DNA of 64,000 nucleotides from Mucilaginibacter saanensis (GCF_014200575.1 NZ_JACHBZ010000007.1:1-64000); one strand, 5' to 3'; positions 7,890 through 17,815 are shown, counted from the stretch's first letter. Notes: generated by a model not told the origin, from the sequence alone. A program made the numbers and translations.

Positions 7890-9528
7890 GGCGCTCTTTG
7901 GGCACCGTTATAGCCTCCTCAGCTTCCCAGTTTGGCCGTAGGGTTATTAATTTATCACTGAGCCAGGTATTCTCGGGTTGTCGTTTCTGGTGCACGTTTC
8001 CGCTGTCCCATTTACCGTTCTTGTTTTCGTCATAAATAACCCGGAACATATATTTTCCCGTGAGATAGTTTTTGTATACGATGGATGTATTTTTGGTAAC
8101 CGGGTTACTTTGCAGTACATCCTTATGCTCATTTAATAGCTGAACAACATAGGCCTTGCCCGTATCAGGCAGGGTAACCTTTAAGGTAAGGGTGCTATAA
8201 TTCTCTGTTTTATCAAGCTGAAACCTTCTGGACAGCCTTTTATTCTTATCGCCATAAACAGATGCAAATGCGCCCTCGTTAAATATAAGCTCGTATTTAC
8301 TGCCTTGCCGCCACCGGTATTTTATGGTGAGGTTTTTAAAATTGCCGGTATCTTTTTGTATGGTATAATCACTAAGGCCAACCGCTACGGAATCCTCATT
8401 AAGGGTAACCTGCGAGTTATCAAAGTTTTCGATAGGCAGGCTTGCAGTCAGCTTTAAATCATTCCCGGGTTTAAGCAGGTTGTTGTTATTTAAGTTGTAC
8501 TGAAAGGTAAGCGTGCGCTGAAATGTTTCTTTTTTCCCCTTTAAAAGCGAAGTAGTATCAATTGGTTTACCATTATCAAAAACAACTACCCTTACCGAGT
8601 CAAAATTCATGTTGTGGAGATAAACAGAAGCGGTATCTTTTGTCTTGCTGAAATCCACCTGCTTTTGGCGGTCTATATCGGCCGGGAAAATTACTTTGAT
8701 AGATGGGTTGTTTAAAGGCTTGTTGAATACAAACAGCATTTTTCCGTCGGTGTCAAATCGTTTCTCTGAAAATCTGAATTTTTCGGGTAGCTGCTTAAAT
8801 AAGTTTAGCTGAATATTTGAGGTATCTGTTTGCAGGTGAATCGGCTTTTTCAAAAAGGCAATCAGCTCCTGGTCGTTATCAAATATTTTGTTGGGTGCCG
8901 TTTCTTTGAGCGCGTATATGCGGTAATCGTTTTCGTGCAAATTGTTCAGGCTAAAATTTCCCGACGAATCTGTGGTGGTGTAGATACTTGGTTTCTTTTT
9001 GCCGAAAAGTAGGGAGTCCTGTTTAAGCGGGAAAAGCATTACCGTTACATCTTTTTCTTTTTCCTGGGTTAAGGTATTGGTTACCGTACCAGACATGCTT
9101 AATGAATCGATATGGCTGCCCGTTGAAAAAACATAGGTAAAGTTTTTCAAAACGTTGCCTTCGTTCACATCCTGAATTGATTTACCAAAGTTGATAACGT
9201 AAGTTGTATTTTTTTGAAGTGTGTCTTTAAATTTAATTTTCAGGCTCCGTTTGTTCGAAATATATTCCGGCTGTTTTTCCATGGCCGGGCTCATGCTTAT
9301 TTCCTGGTACTGATTGGTCAGTTTTATAAACTCGTCAAATTCCAGGTCAATTTCTTTAGCCGCAAAATTTCGCGTCTTATTTGCCGGTGTTGCCTTTACC
9401 AGTTTCGGTGGCGTAAGGTCGCGCGGACCTCCCTGGGGTGGTTGTTGTGCAGCGCAGCCAAAAAGCAATAAAAAGGCGATAAAATGCGGTATAAAATTGT
9501 AATAATTGACCTGTTTTTTATTTAACAT
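7879..9528 (-). CDS. Lipoprotein with N-terminal Ig-like (Big_5) domain
   Basis: A 549-residue predicted lipoprotein: the signal segment ends in LLLFGC near residue 25, followed by a QQPPQGGPRD linker. The GGPRDLTPPKL segment and the following domain (about residues 35-135) match the Bacteroidota group with an SbsA-type Ig-like domain. The next stretch (about 140-220) resembles a carboxypeptidase-regulatory/prealbumin-like module (TTDSSGNFSLNNL). The remainder is beta-rich. It is probably periplasmic or at the cell surface. No enzymatic motif was seen and the function is unknown. Convergent with the preceding gene. Confidence 0.8.
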   Translation of the reverse strand: MLNKKQVNYYNFIPHFIAFLLLFGCAAQQPPQGGPRDLTPPKLVKATPANKTRNFAAKEIDLEFDEFIKLTNQYQEISMSPAMEKQPEYISNKRSLKIKFKDTLQKNTTYVINFGKSIQDVNEGNVLKNFTYVFSTGSHIDSLSMSGTVTNTLTQEKEKDVTVMLFPLKQDSLLFGKKKPSIYTTTDSSGNFSLNNLHENDYRIYALKETAPNKIFDNDQELIAFLKKPIHLQTDTSNIQLNLFKQLPEKFRFSEKRFDTDGKMLFVFNKPLNNPSIKVIFPADIDRQKQVDFSKTKDTASVYLHNMNFDSVRVVVFDNGKPIDTTSLLKGKKETFQRTLTFQYNLNNNNLLKPGNDLKLTASLPIENFDNSQVTLNEDSVAVGLSDYTIQKDTGNFKNLTIKYRWRQGSKYELIFNEGAFASVYGDKNKRLSRRFQLDKTENYSTLTLKVTLPDTGKAYVVQLLNEHKDVLQSNPVTKNTSIVYKNYLTGKYMFRVIYDENKNGKWDSGNVHQKRQPENTWLSDKLITLRPNWEAEEAITVPKERPTP

Positions 9529-9643
9529 GGTTTTTAGGCGATATAAGCGATTTTTATGTTTTTATGAACGGTAATATTAAAAATTCAAAATAATTGATTT
9601 AAAACGATATTTTATAAAGCGTTTATTATCAATAACTTATATA

Positions 9644-11506
9644 TCATCTGGAGACATGAACCATCAAAACAGAAATATCAGACGGCGAAACTCCCGAAAT
9701 ACGGGATGCCTGACCTAAAGTGCGTGGTTTTATCTTCATCAATTTTTCGCGAGCTTCTTTTGAAAGGGATACCAGGGTATGATAATCAAATTCCGGATTT
9801 ATTTCCCGGTCTTCCATTTTCTTCATCCGGTCAACAATTTCCATTTCCTTTATAAAGTAACTCTCATATTTGATTTTTATTTCAGCCTGCTCAATAGTTT
9901 CCTGATCGTAGGCTGATAATAATTCGGCCAATGGTGCGTCGGCTTTTTTCAAGTCGTTAAAACCAATCTGCGGACGGCTTAATAAATTAAAGAGTTTGGC
10001 ATTCTGCGATAGGGGGCTTGTACCCAACTCATCCAATAAGGCGTTAACATTTGATGGGTCTATTGATTTACTTTTAGTGTAAGCCACAATATCATCGGAG
10101 TTTTTAACCTTCTGTTTAACCTTTTCTAAGCGTTCGTCGTTGATCAGACCCAGCTCATGACCCATTGGGCTTAGCCTGATATCGGCATTGTCCTGGCGTA
10201 GCAACAGGCGGTGTTCGGCCCTTGAGGTAAACATGCGGTAAGGTTCTTCGGTACCTTTGGTTACCAGGTCATCAATTAATACACCAATATATGACTCTGA
10301 TCTTTTCAGTATCAGCTCATGTTTATCATTGATTTTTTGATGTGCGTTGATACCCGCAATAAAACCTTGCGATGCCGCTTCTTCATATCCGGTGGTGCCG
10401 TTAATCTGCCCGGCGAAGTAAAGGTTGCTGATCAGTTTGGTTTCTAAAGTTAATCCAAGCTGGGTAGGCGGGAAGTAATCATATTCGATGGCATAACCCG
10501 GGCGGAACATTTTAGCGGTTTCAAAGCCTGGTATTTTAGTCAATGCTTTATATTGTACATCTTCCGGTAACGAGGTGGAGAAGCCATTAACGTATATCTC
10601 GCAGGTGTTTAATCCTTCTGGCTCAACAAATATCTGGTGGCGTTCACGCTCTGCAAAACGGTTAATTTTATCCTCTATAGATGGGCAATAACGCGGGCCT
10701 AAGCCTTTAATACGACCCGTAAACATAGGCGATTTTTCAAAGCCTTCCTTCAACGTTTCGTGTACATCTAAGTTGGTGTAGGTAATCCAGCAGCAGCGTT
10801 GTTCCTTCATTAGCTCTACATCGGTAAAAGAAAAACGACCGCGTTGTTCATCGCCCCATTGCTCTTCCATCAGGCTGTAGTTTAGGCTGCGGCCATCCAC
10901 ACGAGGAGGGGTACCGGTCTTCATTCTGCCTGAATCAAAGCCCAGTGTAACCAGTTGTTCAGTTAAGCCGGTAGCTGCTTTTTCGCCCGAGCGACCTCCG
11001 CCAAATTTCTTTTCGCCTATATGTATTACGCCGTTTAAAAAGGTACCATTGGTAAGTACAACGGCATCGGCTTCTATCTCCACACCTATAGAGGTACGTA
11101 CACCTTTAATGGTATTATCCTTTACTAAAAGGGAGGTAACGGTGTCCTGCCAAAAGTCAACGTTAGGGGTTCTTTCCAAGGCTAAGCGCCACTCTTCGGC
11201 GAAGCGCATACGATCGCTTTGTGCCCTTGGGCTCCACATAGCAGGACCTTTTGACAGGTTCAGCATCCTAAACTGAAGCGAGGTTTTATCGGTAATAATA
11301 CCCGAATAACCGCCTAAAGCATCTATCTCCCGCACAATTTGTCCTTTGGCAACACCGCCCATGGCAGGGTTACAACTCATTTGTGCTATGGTTCCCATGT
11401 TCATGGTAATCAGTAAAACAGATGAGCCCAGGTTGGCAGCGGCAGCAGCAGCTTCACAGCCGGCATGTCCTGCACCTACAACAATTACATTATATTTCTT
11501 AAACAT
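9644..11506 (-). CDS. mnmG: tRNA uridine 5-carboxymethylaminomethyl modification enzyme MnmG (GidA)
   Basis: MnmG works with MnmE to install the cmnm5U34 wobble modification. It is an FAD protein: [14 protein letters not shown] lies at about residues 11-24, the [13 protein letters not shown] block near 45, the [11 protein letters not shown] motif near 197, an [15 protein letters not shown] segment near 415, and the C-terminal MnmE-binding helical domain after 545. The start MFKKYN is chosen because a GGAGGT stands four bases upstream; an ATG four codons earlier (11518) overlaps a parS-like site. It is the last gene of a four-gene minus-strand cluster. Confidence 0.96.
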   Translation of the reverse strand: MFKKYNVIVVGAGHAGCEAAAAAANLGSSVLLITMNMGTIAQMSCNPAMGGVAKGQIVREIDALGGYSGIITDKTSLQFRMLNLSKGPAMWSPRAQSDRMRFAEEWRLALERTPNVDFWQDTVTSLLVKDNTIKGVRTSIGVEIEADAVVLTNGTFLNGVIHIGEKKFGGGRSGEKAATGLTEQLVTLGFDSGRMKTGTPPRVDGRSLNYSLMEEQWGDEQRGRFSFTDVELMKEQRCCWITYTNLDVHETLKEGFEKSPMFTGRIKGLGPRYCPSIEDKINRFAERERHQIFVEPEGLNTCEIYVNGFSTSLPEDVQYKALTKIPGFETAKMFRPGYAIEYDYFPPTQLGLTLETKLISNLYFAGQINGTTGYEEAASQGFIAGINAHQKINDKHELILKRSESYIGVLIDDLVTKGTEEPYRMFTSRAEHRLLLRQDNADIRLSPMGHELGLINDERLEKVKQKVKNSDDIVAYTKSKSIDPSNVNALLDELGTSPLSQNAKLFNLLSRPQIGFNDLKKADAPLAELLSAYDQETIEQAEIKIKYESYFIKEMEIVDRMKKMEDREINPEFDYHTLVSLSKEAREKLMKIKPRTLGQASRISGVSPSDISVLMVHVSR

Positions 11507-11517
11507 TTTAACCTCCA

Positions 11518-11533
11518 TGTTCCACGTGGAACA
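11518..11533. promoter_or_regulatory. parS-like site 1
   Basis: TGTTCCACGTGGAACA is a perfect 16-bp palindrome. It differs little from the known ParB-binding consensus TGTTTCACGTGAAACA. It lies in the mnmG leader, immediately upstream of the Shine-Dalgarno. Confidence 0.85.
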
Positions 11534-11592
11534 CTAATATCTTTATCTTAAAATAGCCCTATAAGGGCTGTATGCTGTTTAAATTGGAAATA

Positions 11593-11608
11593 TGTTCCAC
11601 GTGGAACA
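11593..11608. promoter_or_regulatory. parS-like site 2
   Basis: A second exact copy of TGTTCCACGTGGAACA, 75 bp from the first, between the small membrane protein gene and mnmG. Flanking bases differ, so the conservation is confined to the palindrome. Confidence 0.85.
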
Positions 11609-11658
11609 TATTGATCTTTTATCTAAATAAGCCTTTAAAACGTATAAAACTATTCAAT

Positions 11659-11904
11659 CTATACAGATGTTCCACGTGGAACCCTGAATAATGATATTAA
11701 AGCTACAATACTCCAGATAGCTTCTAAAATCACAAAAGGATAAAAACTGATCAGGTATGAAGAGTAGCCACAAGTAGCTGCGCCAATGAAATTCATCAGT
11801 TTGTAGGCCTTACTATCAGTAGATAGTTTGTTAAATAAATTTAGCAAAAAAGCTATTAACAGGATAATTACACCTACAGAAGCAATGATATCTGACGTTT
11901 TCAT
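11659..11904 (-). CDS. CBU_0592-like small membrane protein
   Basis: An 81-residue protein with three hydrophobic helices (about 5-23, 36-53 and 55-73), matching the pattern of CBU_0592-type membrane proteins (SDII..VGVIILLIAFLLN and a C-terminal IWSIVALISLF). The function of the family is unknown. It starts one base after the stop of uup and ends 152 bases before mnmG, so it is inside the operon. Its last codons (VPRGT) are encoded by a parS-like sequence. Confidence 0.8.
   Translation of the reverse strand: MKTSDIIASVGVIILLIAFLLNLFNKLSTDSKAYKLMNFIGAATCGYSSYLISFYPFVILEAIWSIVALISLFRVPRGTSV
11668..11683. promoter_or_regulatory. parS-like site 3, inside a coding region
   Basis: TGTTCCACGTGGAACC, one mismatch from the perfect palindrome at the last base. 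It sits in the final codons of the small membrane protein gene, 75 bp from site 2, giving even spacing of 75 bp among all three sites. Confidence 0.75.
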
Positions 11905-11905
11905 A

Positions 11906-13771
11906 CTAGGATTCTTTTAATTCAGTTAGTTCCATCCAACGGGCACTTTTACTATCCAGTTTCTTATTTAAATCATCTATCTGGTTTAGTATTTCATTCA
12001 GCTTTGCAGGTTCAATTCCTACTGCATTTAGCTGGTCGGTTTTCGCTTTTATCTGCTTTTCTATAGCTACAATTTCAGTTTCGGTAGTTTCCAGCTCTTT
12101 GGTTTCTTTAAAGTTCAGCTTGCTTTTTTTTGCAGCAGGGGTAGGAGTTGGTATAGCAATCGGTGCTTTTTTACTTTGCTGTTTAGCTTCTTCCAGCTCA
12201 ATACGGTATGATGAATAGTTGCCGTTGTATATTCTTACGTTACCATTCTCTTCCATAATAAATAGTTGGTCGGTTAGCTTGTCCAGTAAATACCTATCAT
12301 GCGATACCATCATTAAAACACCGCCATAGTTGGTTAAAAACTCCTCTAATACATTCAAGGTGTCAATATCCAGGTCATTGGTGGGCTCATCCAGTATCAG
12401 GAAGTTAGGATTCTTCATCAGGATGCTCATCAGCTGCAAGCGTTTCTTTTCGCCCCCGCTTAATTTGGATATAAAGCCATATTGCTTGGCTGGCGGAAAC
12501 AGGAACAAGGTAAGCAGGGCAGAGGCCGAGATCAGTTTACCATCGGCCATGGTAATAAACTCTGCAACGTTTTTTACAATATCAATTACGCGTTCATCTT
12601 CCTTAAAGGTAATGCCCGATTGATGGAAATAACCCAGCACCGTAGTTTCGCCTTTAATAACGGCACCCTTATCTGGTTGTAGGTTGCCTGTAATAAGATT
12701 AAGCAGGGTTGATTTCCCGCTACCATTACGACCGGCTAAGCCAATACGGTCACCTTTTTTAAATACATAATTAAAGTCGTTAATAAACGTGCGGTCATTA
12801 AACGATTTAAATAAGTGCTCCATCTCCATGATCTTGTTTCCCTGGCGTGCTGTTTTAACACTCAGTTCAACCTTTTCACGGATACCACCACTTTTTGTTT
12901 TTTCTTCCAGATCATAAAAGGCGTCAATACGTGCCTTTGATTTGGTACCCCTGGCCTGTGGCTGGCGACGCATCCATTCCAGCTCTTTCCTTAACAGGTT
13001 GCTGTTCTTTTGGAAGCTTGCCTCATCAGCCGCATCACGCTCGGCTTTCTTTTCCAGGTAATAGCCATAGCTGCCATTGTAGGGAACTATCTTGCCGCGA
13101 TCAATCTCTAATATCTCGTTACAAACGTTATCCAGGAAGTACCTGTCGTGCGTAACCATCAATATGGTTTTTGAGCCGTCGGTCAACAATTTCTCCAGCC
13201 ACTCAATGGTATCAATATCCAGGTGGTTGGTAGGCTCATCTAAAATATAAATGTCCGGGTCCTCAATTAACAGCTTAGCCAGTGCTAAACGTTTCTTTTG
13301 CCCGCCAGATAGGGTATTGATCTTTTGGTTCAGGTGGTGAATATCCAGCCTGCCTAAAATGGTTTTAATCTTATACTCATATTCCCAGGCATCAACATCA
13401 CTCATCTCCTCCATTACCTTTTCAATAGCCTTGGCATTATCGGGTTCATTCTCCAGCAACTCCTCGTACTTGCGTATCATTTGCTGCTGTACATCATCGG
13501 CATGAAAAATATAATCGCTGATGGTTACCGCATCCTTAAAACCGGGATCCTGCTCCAGGTAGCCCATATTAAGGTCGCGGCTTTGAACAACCTTGCCTTC
13601 GGTAGGTTTTATATGACCGGCTAATAGTTTTAACAAGGTAGATTTACCCGCTCCATTAACACCAACCAATGCAACCCTGCGGCCGCGGTTAATACCGATG
13701 GTAATGTTTTTAAAAAGCCAGTTGTCATGAAATTGATGGCCAAGGTTCTCTGCAGAAATGTAAGTGCTCAC
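11906..13771 (-). CDS. uup: ABC-F family ATPase, Uup type
   Basis: A soluble protein with two tandem ABC ATPase domains and no membrane segments. Walker A motifs are GVNGAGKST (about residue 37) and GRNGSGKST (about 345). The signature motifs are LSGGQKKRLALAK and LSGGEKKRLQL, followed by ILDEPTNHLDI and ILDEPTNDLDI. A Lys/Ala-rich linker leads to a C-terminal coiled coil (about 550-620), the mark of Uup. ABC-F proteins act on ribosomes; Uup has also been linked to DNA junction metabolism. The start is GTG, overlapping the upstream stop as GTGA, which suggests translational coupling. Confidence 0.93.
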   Translation of the reverse strand: MSTYISAENLGHQFHDNWLFKNITIGINRGRRVALVGVNGAGKSTLLKLLAGHIKPTEGKVVQSRDLNMGYLEQDPGFKDAVTISDYIFHADDVQQQMIRKYEELLENEPDNAKAIEKVMEEMSDVDAWEYEYKIKTILGRLDIHHLNQKINTLSGGQKKRLALAKLLIEDPDIYILDEPTNHLDIDTIEWLEKLLTDGSKTILMVTHDRYFLDNVCNEILEIDRGKIVPYNGSYGYYLEKKAERDAADEASFQKNSNLLRKELEWMRRQPQARGTKSKARIDAFYDLEEKTKSGGIREKVELSVKTARQGNKIMEMEHLFKSFNDRTFINDFNYVFKKGDRIGLAGRNGSGKSTLLNLITGNLQPDKGAVIKGETTVLGYFHQSGITFKEDERVIDIVKNVAEFITMADGKLISASALLTLFLFPPAKQYGFISKLSGGEKKRLQLMSILMKNPNFLILDEPTNDLDIDTLNVLEEFLTNYGGVLMMVSHDRYLLDKLTDQLFIMEENGNVRIYNGNYSSYRIELEEAKQQSKKAPIAIPTPTPAAKKSKLNFKETKELETTETEIVAIEKQIKAKTDQLNAVGIEPAKLNEILNQIDDLNKKLDSKSARWMELTELKES

Positions 13772-14424
13772 GATAGTTGTTTTATTTTATCAGACTCATA
13801 TATAAACGAGCCTGTATCAGTTTTTATTGATTGTTTGTACATGGCCATAGCCACTGTTTGTGCAGGTATGCTCCTGTATTTTTTTAAGCTGCCAAACAAC
13901 AGCGGATCTATCACGTTAAACAGTACAACCGCTATTTTCTCTGTTGGTCGCCTGTCTGTTCGTTTGCCCATTAACATGGATGGCCGGTAGATATGCAGTG
14001 CAGGGAAACCCAGCTGTTGCAGATCGGCCTCTGTTTGGCCCTTTGTTTTAATATAAAAAACAGACGACGATGCATTGGCCCCAATTGACGACACCAGGTG
14101 AAACTGATTAACGCCATTTTGCTGCGCTAATTGCCCCAGCCAAACAGGATAATCATGGTCAATTTTACGGTAGGTAGCCTGATCCGGTGTTTTGGCTTTG
14201 GTGGTACCCAGGCAACAGAACAGGGCATGGCCCGTCAGCTGGCTGCTGTACGCTTCCAGGTGATCAAAGTCAACCACCAGCTGCTTCAGTTTAGGATGTT
14301 TTGTTGGTAATTCTTTTCTGACCAGAATTAAAACTTCATCATAAAAGGGCTGCTGAAGTAAAATATCAAGTAATTTACTGCCAATTAGTCCGCTTGAACC
14401 TGCAATAATAGCTTTATTTGCCAT
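13768..14424 (-). CDS. NAD(P)-binding atypical SDR family protein
   Basis: A 218-residue Rossmann protein starting MANKAIIAGSSGLIGSKLL, with the GxxGxxG dinucleotide motif at residues 8-14. It is similar to the NAD(P)H-binding/oxidoreductase HTATIP2-like group (CCLGTTKAKTPDQATYRKID and VSSIGANASSS are typical). The frame stays open upstream, but those codons run into the divergent pirin gene, so the start at 14424 is preferred. The substrate is unknown. It is the first gene of the uup-mnmG cluster and overlaps uup by four bases. Confidence 0.85.
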   Translation of the reverse strand: MANKAIIAGSSGLIGSKLLDILLQQPFYDEVLILVRKELPTKHPKLKQLVVDFDHLEAYSSQLTGHALFCCLGTTKAKTPDQATYRKIDHDYPVWLGQLAQQNGVNQFHLVSSIGANASSSVFYIKTKGQTEADLQQLGFPALHIYRPSMLMGKRTDRRPTEKIAVVLFNVIDPLLFGSLKKYRSIPAQTVAMAMYKQSIKTDTGSFIYESDKIKQLS

Positions 14425-14508
14425 TGCGCGCTTCTTTTTTGCAAAAATACGCATAAATAAATTGTGGAATAAAAATTGTATGTTTAAACATATAAATAGG
14501 AGAACAAC

Positions 14509-15219
14509 ATGAAAACGATATTTTATCCCGAAAGCCAACGCGGAAAAAACGATATAGGTTGGTTAAAAGCAAATTTCTCATTCAGCTTTGCATCATACTA
14601 TGATCCGGAGAAAATACATTTTGGCGCATTACGGGTATTAAATGACGATACTATTGCCGCAGGAAAGGGTTTTGGCACCCATCCGCATGATAATATGGAA
14701 ATTATTACCATACCGCTTGAGGGCGCATTGGAGCATAAAGACAGTATGGGCAATACCGGCGTTATTAACGCAGGCGAGGTGCAGGTAATGTCGGCTGGTA
14801 CCGGGGTGTACCATTCAGAGTATAATGCATCGGCCACTGAGGACGCCAAAACACTGCAGATATGGCTTTTTCCCAGAGAAATGAACATACAGCCGCGTTA
14901 TGATCAAAAGAGCTTTAAAGAGGCTCTAAAGCCTAACCAGCTTATTACGCTGATATCGCCGGTAAAAAGCGAAGATACCCTGTGGTTAAACCAGGATGCC
15001 ACCTTTAGCATGGGTAATTTTGAAGCCGGCCGGCAAGTTGAATATGACATTAAAACACCAGGTAACGGTGCCTACATATTTGTTATTGAAGGAGTGGTTA
15101 AAATAAACAATACGGTTTTAAACAAAAGAGATGCGCTTGGTGTTTATGATACAAGTTCACTGACAATTGAAACCGACCAACTTTCCCGTTTCCTGATCAT
15201 TGATATACCAATGTCATAA
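14509..15219 (+). CDS. Pirin family protein
   Basis: A 236-residue bicupin. The N-terminal cupin carries the conserved metal site: FGTHPHDNMEIITIPLEG has His residues near 60, 62 and the Glu near 66, and GVYHSEYN supplies the remaining His near 105. Pirins bind Fe(II), and some have quercetin 2,3-dioxygenase activity in vitro; the physiological role in bacteria is mostly unclear. AGGAGA lies six bases upstream of the ATG. The C-terminal cupin (about 140-230) is degenerate. It is divergent from the uup operon across 84 bp. Confidence 0.92.
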   Translation: MKTIFYPESQRGKNDIGWLKANFSFSFASYYDPEKIHFGALRVLNDDTIAAGKGFGTHPHDNMEIITIPLEGALEHKDSMGNTGVINAGEVQVMSAGTGVYHSEYNASATEDAKTLQIWLFPREMNIQPRYDQKSFKEALKPNQLITLISPVKSEDTLWLNQDATFSMGNFEAGRQVEYDIKTPGNGAYIFVIEGVVKINNTVLNKRDALGVYDTSSLTIETDQLSRFLIIDIPMS

Positions 15220-15311
15220 ACCTGCAAGCCGAACCTGAAGTATAATTTTCTTGAACTGCTCAAAACAAACAGGCAAAACTTTGTTTTACCTGAAAATTAG
15301 TTGCATAATTT

Positions 15312-16088
15312 ATGGCAGAACAAGCAATTACCGGATGGAAGAGGTGGATGGAAGGCATTGGAGAGCAATGCATTTTCTTTACCCGGTTTTTCAGAAACAT
15401 TTTTACCGGCGGCTTCGAGTGGTCGGAGTTTGTGCGGCAATGTTATGAAATAGGTTACCGCTCCATGATGCTGGTTGGTGTCACTTCCTTTATCATGGGG
15501 CTGGTTTTAATTATACAGCTCAGGCCATCATTGGTTGAGCTTGGTGCAGCCAGTATGTTACCCAAAACCCTGGCTGTATCATTTATCCGCGAAATGGGGC
15601 CGGTTATTACCGCCATTATATGTGCAGGTAAAATAGCTTCCAGCATAGGTGCCGAGCTGGGCAGCATGAAGGTTACCGAGCAGATTGATGCCATGGAGGT
15701 ATCTGGTGCCAACCCGCTGCAATATCTTGTTGTTACGCGCATTTTAGCCACAAGCCTCATGGTGCCCCTGTTATCCATTATTGGCGATGCTATAGGACTG
15801 TTTGGGGGCTTTCTGGCCTTAAATATTACCGACAGTATCAGCTTTTCGCTTTACTTTAATAAATGTATATCCTCGCTTGATTTTTCAGACCTGTTACCGG
15901 CCGTGGTCAAGTCGGTATTTTTTGGCTTTGCTATAGGCTTTGTAGGCTGTTATAAGGGTTATCATTCCAATAAAGGTACCGAGAGTGTGGGTATTGCGGC
16001 CAACTCGGCCGTGGTAACCGCTTCCCTCTGGATATTTGTTATTGATGCCATAGCTGTTCAGATCACCAGTTTGTTATTTTATAAATAG
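15312..16088 (+). CDS. MlaE-type ABC transporter permease
   Basis: A 258-residue inner-membrane permease of the MlaE/YrbE family, with five or so hydrophobic segments and the diagnostic block PVITAIICAGKIASSIGAELGS... with the IDAMEVSG motif in mid-protein. It is the permease of an MCE transport system that moves glycerophospholipids between inner and outer membrane. ATPase and MCE substrate-binding genes follow directly (4-base gap, then overlap). An alternative frame that starts at 15251 is not the gene. Confidence 0.94.
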   Translation: MAEQAITGWKRWMEGIGEQCIFFTRFFRNIFTGGFEWSEFVRQCYEIGYRSMMLVGVTSFIMGLVLIIQLRPSLVELGAASMLPKTLAVSFIREMGPVITAIICAGKIASSIGAELGSMKVTEQIDAMEVSGANPLQYLVVTRILATSLMVPLLSIIGDAIGLFGGFLALNITDSISFSLYFNKCISSLDFSDLLPAVVKSVFFGFAIGFVGCYKGYHSNKGTESVGIAANSAVVTASLWIFVIDAIAVQITSLLFYK

Positions 16089-16092
16089 ATCC

Positions 16093-16884
16093 ATGAAAGA
16101 AACAGACAAAAACAGCAGCCCCAAAAAGCCATCGCCAGCTAAAAAGGCCGAGGTGGTGATACACGCTAAAGGCATTAAAAAAGCATTTGGCGATAAGGAA
16201 GTGCTTAAGAATATCACGTTTGACCTGGAAAAAGGAGAGAATATGGTGGTGTTAGGCCGGTCGGGCCAGGGTAAATCGGTAACCATACAGTGCATTGTAG
16301 GTATGCTGAAGCCTGATGCTGGCGAACTGACCGTTTTTGGCGAAAACGTAGCCGAAATGAGTGATGACGACCTGAAACAGCTGCGTATAAAAATTGGTTT
16401 TTTGTTCCAGAGCGGGGCCCTGTATGATTCCATGACCGTGCGCGAAAACCTGGAGTTTCCGTTAACGCGGGTATTAAAACTTACCGATCAGCAGGATATA
16501 GACAAGCGTGTGGAGGAAGCCCTGGATAGCGTGGGCCTGCTGGATGCCATTGATAAGCTACCGTCTGACCTATCAGGAGGGATGCGTAAAAGGGTAGGCC
16601 TGGCCCGCACCATGATTGTTAAGCCCGAAATTATGCTGTATGATGAGCCTACCACCGGCCTTGATCCCATCACCTCGCGCGAAATAAGTGAGCTGATACT
16701 CAATATGCAAAAGAAAAACAAAACATCGTCAATCATCATAACTCATGATATGGAATGTGCACGGATAACGGCCGACCGGGTAGTGATCATGAATGATGGC
16801 GAATATATAGCCGAGGGCTCTTTTAAAGAGCTGCAAAAATCGGATAATAAAATTGTAAGATCATTTTTTAGCGACACGATATGA
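16093..16884 (+). CDS. MlaF-type ABC transporter ATP-binding protein
   Basis: A 263-residue ATPase partner of the upstream MlaE permease. Walker A is GRSGQGKSV near residue 56, the Q-loop is FLFQSGALYDSMTV near 100, the signature is DLSGGMRKRVGLART near 157, and Walker B is IMLYDEPTTGLDP near 181, with the His switch in IIITHDM. The N-terminal 20 residues are Lys/Pro-rich. The stop overlaps the MCE gene start (ATGA), fitting a single translation-coupled operon. Confidence 0.94.
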   Translation: MKETDKNSSPKKPSPAKKAEVVIHAKGIKKAFGDKEVLKNITFDLEKGENMVVLGRSGQGKSVTIQCIVGMLKPDAGELTVFGENVAEMSDDDLKQLRIKIGFLFQSGALYDSMTVRENLEFPLTRVLKLTDQQDIDKRVEEALDSVGLLDAIDKLPSDLSGGMRKRVGLARTMIVKPEIMLYDEPTTGLDPITSREISELILNMQKKNKTSSIIITHDMECARITADRVVIMNDGEYIAEGSFKELQKSDNKIVRSFFSDTI

Positions 16885-17672
16885 AAACCACATCATCACA
16901 GAAAATAAAAATAGGCCTTTTTACCTTTGCCGGTTTGGTGGTATTGGTGCTGGGCATATTTTTTATAGGCAACCAAAAAAGCCTGTTTAATTCAACCTTT
17001 AACGTTTATGGTACATTTAAAAATGTAAGCGGCCTGCAGGTAGGTAATAATGTACGCTTTGCCGGTATCAACGTTGGTGTGGTACAGTCTATCAACATTG
17101 TAACAGATAGCTCGGTACGGGTTGATCTTACGTTAAACAACAGCGTAAAAAAATTCGTTAAAACTGATGCAAAACTAAGTATAGGCAGCGATGGTTTGAT
17201 GGGCGATAAGCTGGTGGTGATTGCCCCCGGAGGCATAACCAGCCATACCGAGGTACAACCAGGCGGTAAACTGGGTTCCATTAATCCTGTGGATGTAGAT
17301 AAGATCATCACCAAGCTTACCAAGGTGGCCGACAATGCCGAAACCCTGACTACCGACCTATCGCAGATTGTAGGGAAGATAAATGGGGGTAAAGGGAGCA
17401 TAGGCCGCCTGCTGAACAATGAGAGCATGGCTAAAAACCTGGAAAGCACCGTTAAGCAGGCGCAAACTACCATGAAAACGGTGCATACCACTACTAATAC
17501 CTTAAATGAGGACTTAACAGCTGCCCAGCACAACTTTTTACTCAGGGGGTTCTTTAACAAAAAGAAAAAGGCAGCCAAGGCCAAGCAGGATTCTATCAAA
17601 AAAGTTCAGGAACAGGCTCAAAAAGATAAGGATAAAGCCGCGAAGGATAAAGAGGACAATAAGGGTAATTGA
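16881..17672 (+). CDS. MlaD family (MCE domain) lipid-binding protein
   Basis: A 263-residue single-pass membrane protein: an N-terminal helix at about 10-29, then an MCE domain at about 38-118 (VSGLQVGNNVRFAGINVGVV is typical), then a long helix-rich tail ending in a highly charged Lys/Asp/Gln run after 225. By family knowledge it forms a periplasmic ring that carries phospholipid for MlaE/MlaF. No mlaC or mlaA homologue is in the window. A family A/B repeat cluster follows. Confidence 0.92.
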   Translation: MKTTSSQKIKIGLFTFAGLVVLVLGIFFIGNQKSLFNSTFNVYGTFKNVSGLQVGNNVRFAGINVGVVQSINIVTDSSVRVDLTLNNSVKKFVKTDAKLSIGSDGLMGDKLVVIAPGGITSHTEVQPGGKLGSINPVDVDKIITKLTKVADNAETLTTDLSQIVGKINGGKGSIGRLLNNESMAKNLESTVKQAQTTMKTVHTTTNTLNEDLTAAQHNFLLRGFFNKKKKAAKAKQDSIKKVQEQAQKDKDKAAKDKEDNKGN

Positions 17673-17705
17673 TAAGTTAAGAGGGCTTTGCTTAACCAAA
17701 CGTTA

Positions 17706-17815
17706 TTGCTTCGTTCCTTGCAATGACTGTCATGCCGAACTTGTTTCGGCACCCCATGAGCATGTGTTATCTGCTCTGTGAGATCCTGAAACAAGTTCAG
17801 GACGACAGGGGTTTG
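17706..17815. repeat. Family B fragment and family A copy
   Basis: ATTGCTTCGTTCCTTGCAAT at about 17706-17725 is half of a family B element. It is followed by a family A unit with palindromes GCCGAACTTGTTTCGGC and CCTGAAACAAGTTCAGG, in the inverse orientation to those at the left edge of the window. No gene is seen. Confidence 0.6.

Noticed and set aside
17006..17599. Long open frame of 197 codons antisense to the MCE gene
   Set aside because: It mirrors a well-supported MlaD-type gene, shows a Leu/Ser/Val-biased composition typical of antisense frames, and has no recognisable domain.
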